Positions 42,672 to 54,857 of a DNA stretch of 64,000 nt are shown piece by piece. This DNA comes from Chrysogorgia sp. JL179-B06 (Eukaryota > Cnidaria > Anthozoa > Scleralcyonacea > Chrysogorgiidae): positions 248,001 through 312,000 of the forward strand of contig JAYKKM010000451.1 in assembly GCA_035772405.1 (NCBI GenBank), given 5' to 3'. A program made the translations under genes and the position numbers. Below the pieces are notes generated by a model that saw only the letters and a list, made by a program, of their open reading frames with translations, made no database searches and was not told the origin of the DNA. How positions within the stretch are numbered: the stretch's first letter is position 1; every line of letters starts with the position of its first letter.

Positions 42672-44559
42672 GTATAGGATTAACAATTTCCTGCAGGGAT
42701 TATGAAGGACAATTTCGTGCAATTGATAAATGCATTCCCTGCCGAAGATATATTTTAATTATATTTTGGCCCAAATGCCTATACAAAATGTGTTAAAAAG
42801 TGTTGCATAGGCATTATTTATGATATATAGCAAATTAATGTAAAATATTGTGCACTGCCGTGGTTTTATGGAACGAAATACTGATGTTTCGAGCAGCCCT
42901 TCATTAGAGAAAGGTCATTGTTTTGTTTATTAAAACCTCAGCGGTACACAACCTTTTCATGTTGCATGCAGTTTTCTGAGATAGATTTAACATCAATAAA
43001 AAATTAAAAATATATGTCATTTCCACACAGTACCCATATATTTATTATAATTTTATACTATTTTATAGAATATATTGGTGCATTCTGGATGGGGCAGACT
43101 GCAACACACAATTTATGAAAATTCACTTCACTGATATCAACCCAGCAGAGAATAATTTTATGACTCACAACATCTATACAAATGATCCAATGATTCTCAT
43201 AATGGACCCAAAGGTATGGTACCAAAATATAATGCAAATAATGAATAAAAAGGATAACAGGACTTGCATGAAAAAAATTATATATATATATATATATATA
43301 CAGGACATTGTAAAAATAAATGTACCAAATGGTTTGTATGAAAAGATACAAATGATACTGTAAGGGAGGTAGATAAAAATTAAATAATGAAAACTATCAT
43401 TACAGCACAATTTAAAGAAAATACGGAACAATATCACCAAGAGTAATGTCAGTGGGAAGCCTAGATGTTTGGAGATAAAAGGAAACAACATAACTTGGAA
43501 ACAATTCAAAGAGGCATACCAATGGGATCAGTCAAACTTCAGCCTGCCCGTTCATGAGCGCTATCTGAACAGCATTTTGACTTGGACTCAGCTGCAAAAA
43601 TGAGGAACCATCTAGCAGAATATGTTCTTGATAGAAAGATGTTGTTTCTAATGGAGGTTTGTATTTATAATGCATACCGGTATCCATTGAATAACATCAT
43701 TTTATTATTAATTCTACTAGTAGTATAATAAAAATCTATTCATACCAGCTAACAGGTCAAATCAGATTGTCTGCATTAATAATTGCTACTATAATCTGTT
43801 ATTTATCTGGTGTAAAATATGAATAGCTGTCAAATACATAAGAAATAGTGCATAAACATATTATAATAATTAATAATTATTGATATATTGTAAAAAATAT
43901 ATATCGAAATGCACAAAGTGTACATGTAGAAATGTACACTAGTGTTAAATTATTACAATTAAATTATATACATGTTTTTTAATTTATGATTTGATTAAGC
44001 TGATTTTGGTTTTGTTAAACGTTTTATATCAAACAGAAGTATCAAGAAGCAAAGGTCAGTACTGATCAGGAACTTAATGGTAAATGTCTGGATGCGACGG
44101 TGTCTCTGTTAAAGCACACAAGTCACCTTGTTCAGTTATTTAATGACAAATTACCAATATCTTCGCTCACTGACACTCGACTGAATTTATAATTTTGTGT
44201 CACAGTGGAGGGAGGAAAGCAAGGAAAATAACAACCACTTTTTTTCATCGAAATTATGGTTTGATTTGCAGTCGATGTGCATTTGGTTTGTGTCTATGGT
44301 GTCTGTTAAGCTACAAAAGTTCCCACAATCGGTTATCAAACCAGCCATTGTCAACCAAGACTGCGTAGAGAACCACTTTTGCCAGGTACGAGCGTGTAAC
44401 GGTCAAAATAACAATCCCACCTACCATCAGCAGGAGTCCACGCAAAATTCTATTCGTTTTGGGCAGAGCACAATTATCCGCAAAAGCAATGCTGGAAAAC
44501 CAAGAAATGGAGAACATTTGTCTACCTGTTCTTTGCCATCTTTGGCGACAAAAGTTTAG

Positions 44560-45037
44560 GATAATCAGTGAATAGGTATGTATAATTATAATTAAAATAT
44601 ATCTAAATATCCTTACTTTGACTTGTTTAACTTGGTTGGAATTTTGACTGACCCACCTATAGCTCACCATTTTGCAATTTCCACTTCCTGTTAGGATTTC
44701 CCTAATTAAGTTATTTACTTCCTGTTTTGAACAATACAAATTTAGTTCCATTATAAAGGCGGTCAGATTGCTGGTTATAGTATTATTGTAATATGGTCGA
44801 TAAAACATCCAACCAACTGGAACACTCAAAGTAAAAATATTACATGTATTTTATATGTACTGTATACTACAATTTTATATAATTATTTTTACAAAAAGTT
44901 GCAAAATGCTCAGGTAATTTCGTGATTCGAATAAACTGATGTTGCATTTTGTGCCATTATTTTGCAACTTTCTGTAATCGTTTTACTGGTTAGCTCACAT
45001 GATAATCTATTAAACAAACCTTGTTTGATAAATAGAA
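44560..45037. other. Intergenic, no gene
   Basis: Space between the convergent P-transposase gene (plus) and the unnamed minus-strand gene. AT-rich; TTGCAACTTT-like words occur inverted at about 44897 and 44960. Confidence 0.3.
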
Positions 45038-46750
45038 TTATCTTTGTTCCCTCCTGAATCTCAAAATGATTCCTTGGCCTTCACCATCTGACCTAACTTG
45101 CTCAACAGTGTACTGCCTGTTGTCAATGGATAATGGTAGTGAGATGTACCTTATGAGTCTAGCAGCTTGTATTAGTTGAGTGGCCAACAGTTTTTTTGTC
45201 GAACGATTGTTAAAGGTGACATCATATGCCTTGCATAGAGTAACAAGTTGTGCCTTTAGGTACACCCTCACCAGACCTTCAACTTCATGCTTATCAATGA
45301 AGCTTGCCAGGCGACCATGTGACTTGTGCTTTCCTTCACTTTGATCTTCAAGTATTTCCTGCATATCAAATTGAAACATATAATAAAAGTATTAGTATTC
45401 TGTGTTCACTATGTTGCAAATTATTTTTAATTTTACCAATTCCTGCCTAATAGTTTTATTTGGGAGAATGGATGAGGCCAGTTGAGGCTGTCCTTGGCAG
45501 GTAAAGCTAGGTTAGCTCCAGGCTTACAGAAAATAATGGCCAGATATCATATTCCAGACTACTTCACATTACACTGCATATTACAGGAATATTTTATTCA
45601 GATCTGGGGAACCCTACTGTTTCTGTTGAGCTTCTTTGCATTTAACATGTAATTTAAAACATTTAATTACTAATCAATTACCTAATAAGTGTTATATTAC
45701 ATAACAACACTTTATATCAGCTCATATAATTTTTAATAATCATAGAGTCTGTACCTGAAAGGGAACACTATCACTTTTTTCTTTTCGTTTCTCCTGCCGC
45801 TGCAACACTCGTTTCCGAAGTTCTGCACTCTTTCGAATATTATGAGCTCTTCTGAAGTCACGGAGATATTGAGCAGCACCCATGTTCAAATAGCGATGAA
45901 TGACATCCCGATATAGTTGTTCTACAGATTCTTCAAAAATAAATTGTTGTATAATTGGTTTTTGATAACATGTCAAGGTCTTTAAATTTAAATATACATT
46001 AACGATCATGGGGAGAGATATTCGTTCTAAGTTTTATTATTTTTTAATTTTCACATATCACCACATCTAATTATTAAATATCTTACTTAAATAAAAAAAT
46101 CAAATATTCAAATATAGATATTAACACTAATTGTACCTATCTGATCAGTAGATATAGCATCCATGTTAAAACAATCTTCCCACTTGATCTTCATTGCTTC
46201 GTTACACAACAGCTGTTTATATGCTATTTCAACCATTCCTTCCTTTTGTTTCTTTAGTTTAGACTCATTCAGCAACCTTACTCTTTGTTGTTCTAAGCAC
46301 AAGAAGAATTGGTAGGCAGAATCTGTGATATGGATAAGGCCTCTATTTCGGTACTGCAGGCTTTCAGTAACTTGCAGAGTTTCAGGAAACTGGCTATCCT
46401 CTTCAAGCTTTGCATATGGGATGACAAGAGCCTCTTCGATTATCTCACACATTGTGTTGTATTTAACAACAGATGCCAAGGTACCACTGTTCTCAGTGAA
46501 TATGTTTGCTTGTACATATTTCCTGGATTTCTCGAGAAGCTTCCTAACAGCCCAGCCACCAACATGCCTCACCTTTGCTCTGCCACATGCACTCATTTCT
46601 TCCACATTAATTGTAACTGGCTCTTCTTCTGTATCCTTCCTGACAACAGCCATCAAATGCTCCATGAACATCCAATGTATGGAAATCACAAGTTGTGATG
46701 CAAGTGACTTGCGGACAGGTGAAATAATATTGTTTTCATCAAATAGCCCA
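45038..46750 (-). CDS. Unnamed three-exon gene (C-terminal part)
   Basis: Exons 46750-46137, 45930-45755 and 45358-45038 have matching phases and consensus GT-AG sites. Exon 1 has CGRAKVRHVGGWAVRKLLEK, then ENSGTLASVV and a RGLIHITDSAYQFFLCLEQQ segment; exon 2 has MGAAQYLRDFRRAHNIRKS and a Lys/Arg-rich end; exon 3 ends in a small domain with VTLCKAYDVTFNNRSTKKLL, which resembles a SAP-like helix pair. No active site is visible. The gene has no start here: an acceptor precedes exon 1, and a possible upstream exon (EMTREKFTKV) at about 46790-46850 is unproven. I have seen this arrangement in transposon-rich invertebrate genomes, but I cannot name a function. All three exons are undamaged. Confidence 0.6.
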
Positions 46751-47154
46751 CTGACAAGAACATGGTAAATTTAACTACCCAGTAGTTGGTGTACCTTGGC
46801 AGTAACTTTCGTGAACTTCTCTCGTGTCATCTCCAGATTTATATATAATTGATTTATATATAATTTATATAGAATTCATCTCCAAATTTATATATAATTG
46901 AAAAATTTGTCTTATCAAGAAACATTAGACACTTGTTCATCCATTTTTTCATGAGGACACTTATTCTCACTTGTTTATTTTGTTTACAACACAAAGTATA
47001 TACTGTATCAGAACTTGCTAAAATTGGCAGAGCAAGTTAACTAGCAACCTTGAACAACTTTCTTAAAACCTAGCAACTTTTTTGTGGAAACCCCTAGCCC
47101 GGCTCCTACGAACAGAATCTAAAGCAAATTCAGAAAGAGTCTATTTAAAATGTA

Positions 47155-47630
47155 GTTAAAGTGCAGCAAATGAATCGAAAATTATTTGTCTTATTTGAAA
47201 GAACTTTTAAAATAGTGAAGAACATCAATTTACAGCTATTCCACATTTCTCTTAGACTTATGTGAGATACTCTATGACATCACATGGTTTGTACAACATT
47301 TTAACATATTGGAAATAGGTGTATAATGTATATGTATCTTTGATGAGAGTATTAGAGGAAATCACTTGAAGCTTTTCTTCAATGTTTAGTTTCACGGATT
47401 GTAGCAATATGCAAAGTTTTAATCAAAGATATACACAAATTTCAAATATATTGTGAAAACTGTGTGACATCATAGATCATTAATTTGATATGTCTAAATA
47501 TCTCAAGAAGACAAGAACTAAGTGAAATATGGAATAGCTGTAAATTGATGTTCTTCACTATTTTAAGAGTTCTTTCAAATAATACAAAAATAATTTTCAA
47601 TTCATTATTTCATTTGCTATTTAAATATCT
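47155..47630. repeat. TIR element with ~140-bp arms
   Basis: The left arm (about 47155-47290) includes GAAGAACATCAATTTACAGC and CTATTCCA; the right arm (about 47460-47625) has the inverse GGAATAGCTGTAAATTGATG and TTCTTCACTATTTTAA. Between them is about 170 bp of non-coding sequence with its own CAT-CAT inverted words. It lies just 3' of the THAP gene. Confidence 0.75.
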
Positions 47631-47847
47631 TGGTGGTATACGATTACTAAACTGAAGAATTATTGCAGTAAGTATTGCAAGAGGTTTCAAAGCTAGTGTT
47701 TCCTACATGATTTCAAGATTTGCACACTATGTCACTTTTTTATCTTGTTACCTTCTTATCCCTACAGTGATTTAGAGACAAGGTTGCAGCAATCTATGAC
47801 AAAATAAATACCTAAACATTTTAAAATCCTCATTATTTTAATAAAAT

Positions 47848-50800
47848 TTAAACGCAGGTTCCTTTTTTATGTCCTTTTCGTGGTTTTCCACACTTTGTGC
47901 ACATTGGTGCTTTTCTTTGCACGACTGTTGTAGACGGTCTCTGGTTCAACGTTTGTTGCAACTTGTCTTGTTCTGCTTCTGTGAAAATATTCAAATATTA
48001 TAATTATTAATTCATATAATATGCAGTACTCAAGCTGATTAAATTAAATAAAGATAAGCATAATTACACAAAAATATATTTTTATCATTTGTTATAACTT
48101 ACCAATTGGGAATAATTCAACTTTGTCCATGCTTGCACGCTTTTTGTGTTTTTCAATTGCTTCTTTTTTGCCTAACCGGTTAGGAAACTGGCTGGTAAGA
48201 GGTTTTGGCTCCAAAGAAGTATATCTTGAACTTACTTCTTTCAGTGTTTCATGATTATCAGAAAAAATTATCTTCCCTATGCTATTGACATAATCTAAAA
48301 GGGAAAAAGGTTCCTGATATTAAAACAAAAACTTAAGATTTTGAGATTTGAGATTTTCAAAATATTAGATATATCTACTGTACACTGTATATTCTAGTTA
48401 ATATTAAAGGGAAAAAATTCACTGTACCATAAGTAGGTGGTCTTTTAACTTCTCTCACGACTTCTTCACCAAGTTTATACTTCGGGTAAGACACTTTTAT
48501 GTACGGTTCTCCTGCTTTAGATTGTTGGCCATCACGTCGCAAGTTTTCATTAAAATGCAGGGCGGCAAGGGCAGTCCTACATTTGAATAGAAAACGAATT
48601 TAATGGCCTGTAAGTTAGCTTAGCTTCAAACTATAATTTACCAACAATACTTCATACAATGTTAACCAGCTACATTTTCTGATTCACTTCGCATGGCTAT
48701 ACTGTATTGGGACTTTGTTCATAATTAATGGCATGATACAGTAACAGTTTTTAATTCATAATTGGGTTTTTTACAATTTGATCTACTTGCCTGCAGTATG
48801 ATCCCATCCATGAAAAACATAGCATCTTGGGATGCCAGTGGTTCAGGGTTGCATGGAACCCTTCCAAACAACTAGTTTGGGCATCTGGGGACAAGTTCTT
48901 AACTGCTGATTCCAACCTTTTATTTCCTATGATAAGTAGAATCTTATCATATGCTGGTGTTCCTTAATAAATATTAATAGAAGCACACATGCAGTATATG
49001 AATACATATTATAACAGGCTACAAATTAAATGTAGACAACAAGCCTGAGTTGTCTATGAGCAGATAGTCAACGAGGTGCAGCCAAGTTAACTATCGCTCA
49101 TAGACAATGAGGGCAAGTTGTCTAATTGTTTCAGTATATATAAACCAACTAATCGGACAAAATATTAGTTCAAAGAAATAACAAACTGAAACCTCGGCAA
49201 AACGTGAGAATGTTTTACTTGAAAATCGAATCCTTTCGCTACTAATGGTCTATCACCTATAGGCAGTGAGTAGCTCGGCCAATCAGAAGGTGGGAATCAA
49301 GACGTATTCCACTAGTTGGTTTATACTAATAAATGTTAGTTAGTTTTTACTCTATTGGGTAATGTCAAATAGTTTTTACTCGGTACAATGCTGGGCAACG
49401 TTGTACATCAAAGGGTGGCTATTTAGGTAAGAATGTGTTTTAATTTTACTACTGATCAATAATTACCAATTTTAATCCAGTTGCGAGGCACTTCAAGTTC
49501 TCCATGTGCACAATTGGGATACAAATGGTTTGGATGTTCTTCATGTCTATTTGCAACATGATTTGTAAATGACTTCCATTTGGCTAAAATCATGTCACTA
49601 AATCCTTCTTTGGTGGAAACTGCACACCAGTACAAATGATTTCTTACTCCCTTGATCCATTCCAGAATAACTTCACACCCATTTTCCTTCCCAGCTTTTA
49701 TCATTTTCTTTGTCACTGAGTGTGCCACATGCCAAATGTCAAAAAAGTGCTTTGTATTCACTTGACTTTCTCTCACCCACGTAGCAATGCCAGCATGACG
49801 GTCTGACGTGAATTTTTTGATTGATACACCACCTGTCTGCAAAAATGAAAAGCAACGTTTGGCTCCTTCCAATTCCATTTGATTGCTTCCACCTGTTTCA
49901 TTAGACTGAAAATAAAGGAAAAAACATGCACAAATGAAAGTACATGTATGTCAGTTGTCGACAAAATACATTTGTTCAGTTACTATTATGTTGTATATTT
50001 TACACAGTAACCTGGACTCTTCACATTTTTTTTCTTCATATAATACAATACTGTAAAGGTGTTGTTAAAAGTTGTGTTGATGTCACTGTATATGTTGACT
50101 CTATATCATGTATATATATATACTGGTTGTTCTGTCATATTTGTAAGTAAATCCATGTAACAAAATTATATAATATATATATATATATATACCTGTAAAA
50201 GTTCAAAATGGACAATTTTGTCAATAGGTGAGCTGCAGAACATCGAATAAGTACCATACTTGGCCGAATGGCCCATAGAATCAAACCTTCCGTCACCACA
50301 CCAAACAATGTTTTCCATCTCCTTTACTTCGTTGACAAGTGCTTTCCTATATGATTCCCAGTGTTGTAAGATGGCAGGTAAAATAAACTTTGTCTGGTGC
50401 AGAAAATATGTTCGAATGTTAGTAGCACACACTCCCATGTGTTTCATTACCAGAAAAATTTTGCTAGCTGATGCTCCAGCCATCAATATACCAAAACTGA
50501 GTGCAATATTCCCTGCTGGATACTTCCCAAAAATCAGTGGCTGAGATCTCCACTTAAAGGCCCCATCGCCATACTTTGGACAATTCTGAGTAATGGATAT
50601 CATGGTACCATTTTTTACAGCTTCAACTGTGGGTCTACTGTTTCGGCATTTAAAACAGAACATGGAAAAAAGGCTTAGCAACATAGAGTAGAATACCAAA
50701 AAATTTGGCTCTGTATACACATTGCTTTCTTTTCCATCCATCCTACAATTTAATAAAAGGAAGATTAAAACCATAATAATATTATACAATGTACTGTGTA

Positions 50801-52361
50801 TGGTGGTGAAATGAACACATTCTATTTTACTAACACCAGATTATTTTTCTCAACTGATGTGGAGCTGTGGCAGGGAAGGAGCTATTATTTTGTGTAAATA
50901 GGATAATAGGCATTTAGCATATTTATGAAAGTATAATATTGTCATTTGATTTACCTACTAATAATACATAGGAAATGTCAGAAGTCCCATTAAGACTGAA
51001 TCACTGTTGGATCAAACAGTTATCTAACTTTCCCATCAGGGAATTGAAATTATATAGCAGCTGGCTAACAGTGATTTGGCATCAAATTGTCTTTCGTGGA
51101 AATGCAAGCATTGCAAGATTTGAAGCTTATAAGAAGTTTTACGAATCAATTACCTAATGTGGTTTCTTTGTTTCTTTTCTGAAGCATCATTCTCATCATC
51201 TTCTGATTCTGAAGCAGTGTACGATTCAAACTCTCTGGACCAATCTGGATCACCATTAAAGAATACATTTTCCTTATCATTACTTGCCATCATCCTCACA
51301 TTCACTATCATCCTCACTTTCGTCTTCCACTTCATGCTCACAATCACTATTTTCTGCAGAAGCATCATCTTCATGTCCAACATCATCAGACTCCTGCAAT
51401 TAAAAGTTAATTTAAGGCAGTAATTACATAGTTACATGCATCCAGTCTGAAACTTGAAAGTAATACTCAACAAAAGGTTATGTAACAACAAAACCTTATA
51501 CACTTACAGGTGCTTGATCATTAAGGTTCTTCATATTTTCTAATTTCTTCTTTAACCTATCTAATTTTCTTTTCAAATTCTTCTTGCTTTTTATATGAGC
51601 TCGACACCTTATGCATGGGTTGGAAATAGCAATGCTTTCTTTGTGGTGAAGAATTATATCTGAAGGTGGCAACGTCGGTGAATGAACTTCTTGTCGTGAA
51701 GGGGTTGAATCAACAGTTGTTGGTAGTGTGGTGTGATCTTCTGTGTGTTGGCAGGTGTCAGAATGATCAGATGGAACAGCCTCTATGTCAGGAAACTGCT
51801 TGCTGCTTGGCTTTCTCTTCTTTGTCTTTAAATCTGGTAAATATTCTCTGGCAGCATCACGTTTCAACTTAAAAATAGAAATTCGCAAAGAGGTCAACTG
51901 GTGGGGGTATTCTAAATCCGTTATATCAAGTTTCACCCGATTAAATATAAATATCAACAATTGTGATAACTTACAAGCCTTTTTTCCTTCGCTGAGATTT
52001 CGTTGTTGCCATCATGTACTGCAGTTTGTGCATCGATCGTTGGAACAGAACCCCTGACTAAGAAACGCTTTGTTCCACTATCGTCGAACTTTTCAAGTGC
52101 TGTGGCGAAACGCTTTGAGTAACAGTTCGGCTCAAAGTGAGCAGAACACAAGTAAATCCTGCTAGAATACCTAGTTGGATTGAAATCAACTCGGTGTCTT
52201 CTGACAAATCTTACCCATTGTTGTCTTATTGATGGATCAGTGGGAAAGCAATGCATATTGACGCCAGGAGTGTCGCCATTGTTTGTGCAAGATTTGTGAT
52301 TGGGCCTGCCTGCAACACAGAATGTTTTACAATGTCTTTGTTTACTTGACTTCTCCGTCAT
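47848..52361 (-). CDS. THAP-domain protein with Kolobok-like transposase core, nine exons
   Basis: Exons: 52361-51975, 51867-51508, 51393-51154, 50742-50193, 49905-49467, 48962-48791, 48576-48428, 48294-48103 and 47978-47848. Phases agree throughout except in exon 3. Exon 1 is a THAP zinc finger: C15 and C25 region, the LCSAHFEP core and the family's FP-W pattern. Exon 2 ends in a Lys-rich coiled coil preceded by CIRCRAH. Exon 4 carries GDGRFDSMGHSAKYGTY, the Kolobok-type first Asp block; exon 5 TSDRHAGIATW (second Asp) and HFFDIWHVAH; exon 6 TSCLEGFHATLNH; exon 9 a knuckle CTKCGKPRKGHKKGTC. Intron 6 uses GC-AG. Exon 3 has an in-frame TAA after an acidic run, and the downstream frame differs by one base: a frameshift or assembly error. 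It is a transposon or a domesticated derivative. Confidence 0.75.
49130..49335. repeat. MITE in THAP-gene intron
   Basis: The ends GTATATATAAACCAACTAA and the inverted CTAGTTGGTTTATACTAA bound about 200 bp containing GGTCTATCACCTATAGGC and CGGCCAATCAGAAGG. Just left of it TTGTCTATGAGC and GCTCATAGACAA (49050-49105) form a separate hairpin. Both lie in the intron between exons 5 and 6. Confidence 0.6.
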
Positions 52362-52520
52362 TGTCCAAGCACTTAAAAAGCACTTATAATTAACGAAGCG
52401 TGCCCTGTTCTTTACGTCACAGGAAGTAATTTAACACCGCACGGCCGCGCGCAATGGAGTCCCATTATTTTTTCAAATATAGCCACGTTTAACCCTTGAT
52501 AACTTTTATTCGGTGTATTT
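52362..52520. promoter_or_regulatory. Probable promoter region of the THAP gene
   Basis: A short segment between the THAP start codon and Element C. It contains TACGTCACAGGAAGT (CRE-like next to an ETS-like GGAAGT) at about 52415-52430 and a GC-rich CACGGCCGCGCGCAATGG. The composition contrasts with the AT-rich capsid gene starting 100 bp away. Activity is inferred. Confidence 0.4.
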
Positions 52521-53800
52521 TTAAAACATTTGGTCTTCAGAATGGTTCTGTAGGCATTTGAATTTACGAGAATGCGCACAAAAACAATTTCGTTTCATAG
52601 GCACTTTAACATTTCCCGATGGTCTTATGGGTAATACTGAAAGATGAGAGTCTCTATTATCTGTTAAATCAAATGCTAATATACAATACCCGTTTATAAA
52701 GTCATTATAAGTCATGGGCATTTCTGAATAGTTACGATTTAATACCGAGCGTAATTTTAAGTAAGCTTCAGCATGATTTTCTATTCTCCCGGCAACAGCG
52801 TTATTTACCGAAACTTCTACATTATCATAATTAGGCCAGTTAAACTCAAAAATATTATGAGTATATGACCCGTTCCAATTTGCTAATGGAGAAAATACAA
52901 TATATAAACGTGTAGGAACGCTACCATTAAACACATCGATTACTTGATGTGAATTTCGTGCTGCAGCTAATGATTCAGTAATACAACGATAATTGGTTGT
53001 ATAATATAATTTTATTTATTATGGGTCATCATTTCTGTATTAATTGCATTTGATAATTGTTTTTTTGGGTTTAAATACAGGAATTTTTATTTTAAAATCG
53101 TCTAGGGTAATTATAGTATCAGCAACGGGCATATTCGCATGATTGGCCCCCATCATTACAATTGTATTTAATGCTCGCGTTAAACGTAATTCAACTTTAT
53201 ACGCTGTAGGAATATATATTTCAGCACCACCTTCGCTAAATAATGAACAATCAATCTCATCTATCAAATACTGTGATTGATTTTGAAATGCAAGTACTTT
53301 TTGTCTCCCACCTGCATTCACGACATTAGCATTATTAGTGAAACCCGTGATATCGCTCATATGTTCGGCTGTATCTAAATATGCTAAATTAAGCTCTTTA
53401 GAATCTTTATATCCCGACGGTGTTTAATGCATTATAAATTATATCCATGATGCAAAATGTGCAAAATTATCTGATGGCGTAATTAAATTTTTATTTATTT
53501 TTAATTCTTTTGTTTTCCACATTGTACGAAGGGGTAACGTAATCATCGAAAACCCCGATGCTGCAGGTGCTATAACTCCAGTAGCATTTCCAATTGATAC
53601 TCTAGCCATTATTTTAGCATCACTTGTTTTCATTAATACAACGGCGTTCCCATGCCTTGTAAACGTTTATACTGACGATTGATTATCGACAGGCGTCGCA
53701 ATAATTTCAGTTTCACGACATTCAGTAAACGTATCATTATAGGGTGATGAAGTAAAAAATTGTAAAGGTTCACTATATAATATGTCATTTTTTTCCACAT
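52521..53800 (-). pseudogene. Double-jelly-roll major capsid protein, broken (Element C)
   Basis: Read leftwards, pieces in order: an opening at about 53800, 53633-53439 (SGFSMITLPL, ELKINKNLITPSDNFAHFAS), 53360-53040 (HMSDITGFTN, then GGAEIYIPTAYKVELRLTRA) and 52934-52521 (NYSEMPMTYNDFINGYCILAFDLT). These match in order the N-terminal jelly-roll, hinge and C-terminal FDLT region of the Polinton capsid, paralleling the Element B copy at 8846-10182. Breaks: the start and the first piece are in different frames, stops at 53439 and 53040, and a probable shift near 52600. Estimated intact length about 430 residues. Codons are far more AT-rich than in Element B. Confidence 0.72.
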
Positions 53801-54125
53801 TTTTTTGTTTTTTTTGTTTTAAACGTTAATTTTAAGAATATTTGAAAGTGTTCCCAACACTTGAGGAAGAAACATACCCATGCCAATGCTCCTCCAAAAC
53901 CTCCTTTTTGTATTTTTTTTCTACGCTTTCTTATTCTTCTTTTGTTTTTGTTTTTTTTATATATTTTTCACGCGTCATTTATTTTATTTTTAAAAAACAA
54001 CAATGCCACAACACTAAAAATAATAATAATAACCACAACATTATGATCTTTTTATACAACATTGTTTTTATTTATACTTTTTTTTACAGTTTATCTATTT
54101 TGTAAAAAACTTATTACATTTGGAT
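53801..54125. other. AT-rich spacer, no gene
   Basis: Very T-rich on the plus strand, with a Phe-rich artefactual frame. The expected core-protein gene of a Polinton would be in this area or just right of it; only the 79-residue basic frame at 54126 is plausible. Confidence 0.35.
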
Positions 54126-54365
54126 CTATTTTTTTCTCTTTTTTTTATTATCACTTGTATAATAAGTATCTAAATTTAAATTTGAGGGTAATCCCACACC
54201 CTTATTTAATAAAATTTCTTTCTTAGTTGGATTTTCTTTATTTTTTCTTTTCACAACAAAATATGATGATGAATAATTTTTTCCACGATTTCTACCATTT
54301 AACAATTCAGTATAATCTTCTACGGATAGTTCATTTATTTTTTCAGTCATTATTTTTTTCTTCAA
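54126..54365 (-). CDS. Small basic protein between capsid and penton genes (Element C)
   Basis: An open frame of up to 79 residues, Lys/Asn-rich, ending in NKKKRKK. The first ATG-started form begins at MTEKINELSVEDYTELLNG. Residues 25-50 carry RNRGKNYSSSYFVVKRK. Position, size and charge parallel the core-like basic protein of Element B, but no sequence motif proves it. Low complexity from AT-rich codons makes the call uncertain. Confidence 0.35.
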   Translation of the reverse strand: MKKKIMTEKINELSVEDYTELLNGRNRGKNYSSSYFVVKRKNKENPTKKEILLNKGVGLPSNLNLDTYYTSDNKKKRKK

Positions 54366-54581
54366 ATAAATTTATATATATCTTAATTTCTTCACCTTTT
54401 AACGCACGTTATTCTCATAGTTAATAAAGAACTGTAGTGATTGTTTAAATAAATAAAATTCATAAATAAAATTCACTCAAAAATAAAAATAATAAAATTC
54501 ACTCATAAATAAAAAATAGGGGAATTTATTTTTTTCATCATTTAATGATGTATAAGGATTTTTTTCGTCAATATAAAATAA

Positions 54582-54857
54582 TTATTTTATAGTATATATA
54601 AAACGTTGTGTTGCATTAGAAAGAATAGTAGATGAAGAAACTGAAATCGTTCCATTATTTTTTTTTTTGATTGAATCCATTTTTTTTGCCCACGTAATTC
54701 GAAATGAATTTTTTATATTTTTATATTCAATCGAATTTAAATTCCATAAAAAAATTTTCCCACTATTTACTAAAATGTAAAGAGAAAAAGGATAAAATAT
54801 TTTATAATTTTTAATTATCATTTCCCCATTTTTTTCTTCAAGAACAATCAAAAGCAT
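54582..54857 (-). CDS. Unknown 91-residue protein overlapping penton stop (Element C)
   Basis: The ATG (54855-54857) overlaps the penton TAA as TAATG, the same junction style as three others in these elements, which supports a real gene. The product is Ile/Lys-rich with a hydrophobic N-terminus and no recognised motif. In Element B this position is taken by the basic core-like protein. Confidence 0.4.
   Translation of the reverse strand: MLLIVLEEKNGEMIIKNYKIFYPFSLYILVNSGKIFLWNLNSIEYKNIKNSFRITWAKKMDSIKKKNNGTISVSSSTILSNATQRFIYTIK

Larger units (their letters stand above)
33682..44559 (+). pseudogene. P-superfamily transposase gene, multi-exon and frameshifted
   Basis: Exons read: 33682-34880, 35132-35227, 35330-35468, 35937-36030, 43069-43213, 43406-43656 and 44037-44559. 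Exon 1 lacks a recognisable THAP domain; it has an NCSLCGGYNL segment and ends in a coiled helix. Exon 3 holds YWGGFVIDVMKIQ, position of the first catalytic Asp in the P family; exon 4 continues with GFVDLG. Exon 5 has CILDGADCNT (second Asp block) and IMDPK; exon 6 HNLKKIRNNI, entry to the GTP-binding insertion; exon 7 the classic C-terminal NNNPTYHQQESTQNSI and GQSTIIRKSNAG. Frameshifts occur near 34640 (A6 run), 34785, 43556 and 44195. About 60 residues expected between exons 4 and 5 are unseen. The P family cuts and pastes DNA; this copy seems dead or poorly sequenced. Confidence 0.75.

Noticed and set aside
54227..54424. Plus-strand Phe/Ile-rich frames in the 53.8-54.4 kb region
   Set aside because: Homopolymer-driven composition from AT-rich sequence, antisense to a more plausible small basic gene.
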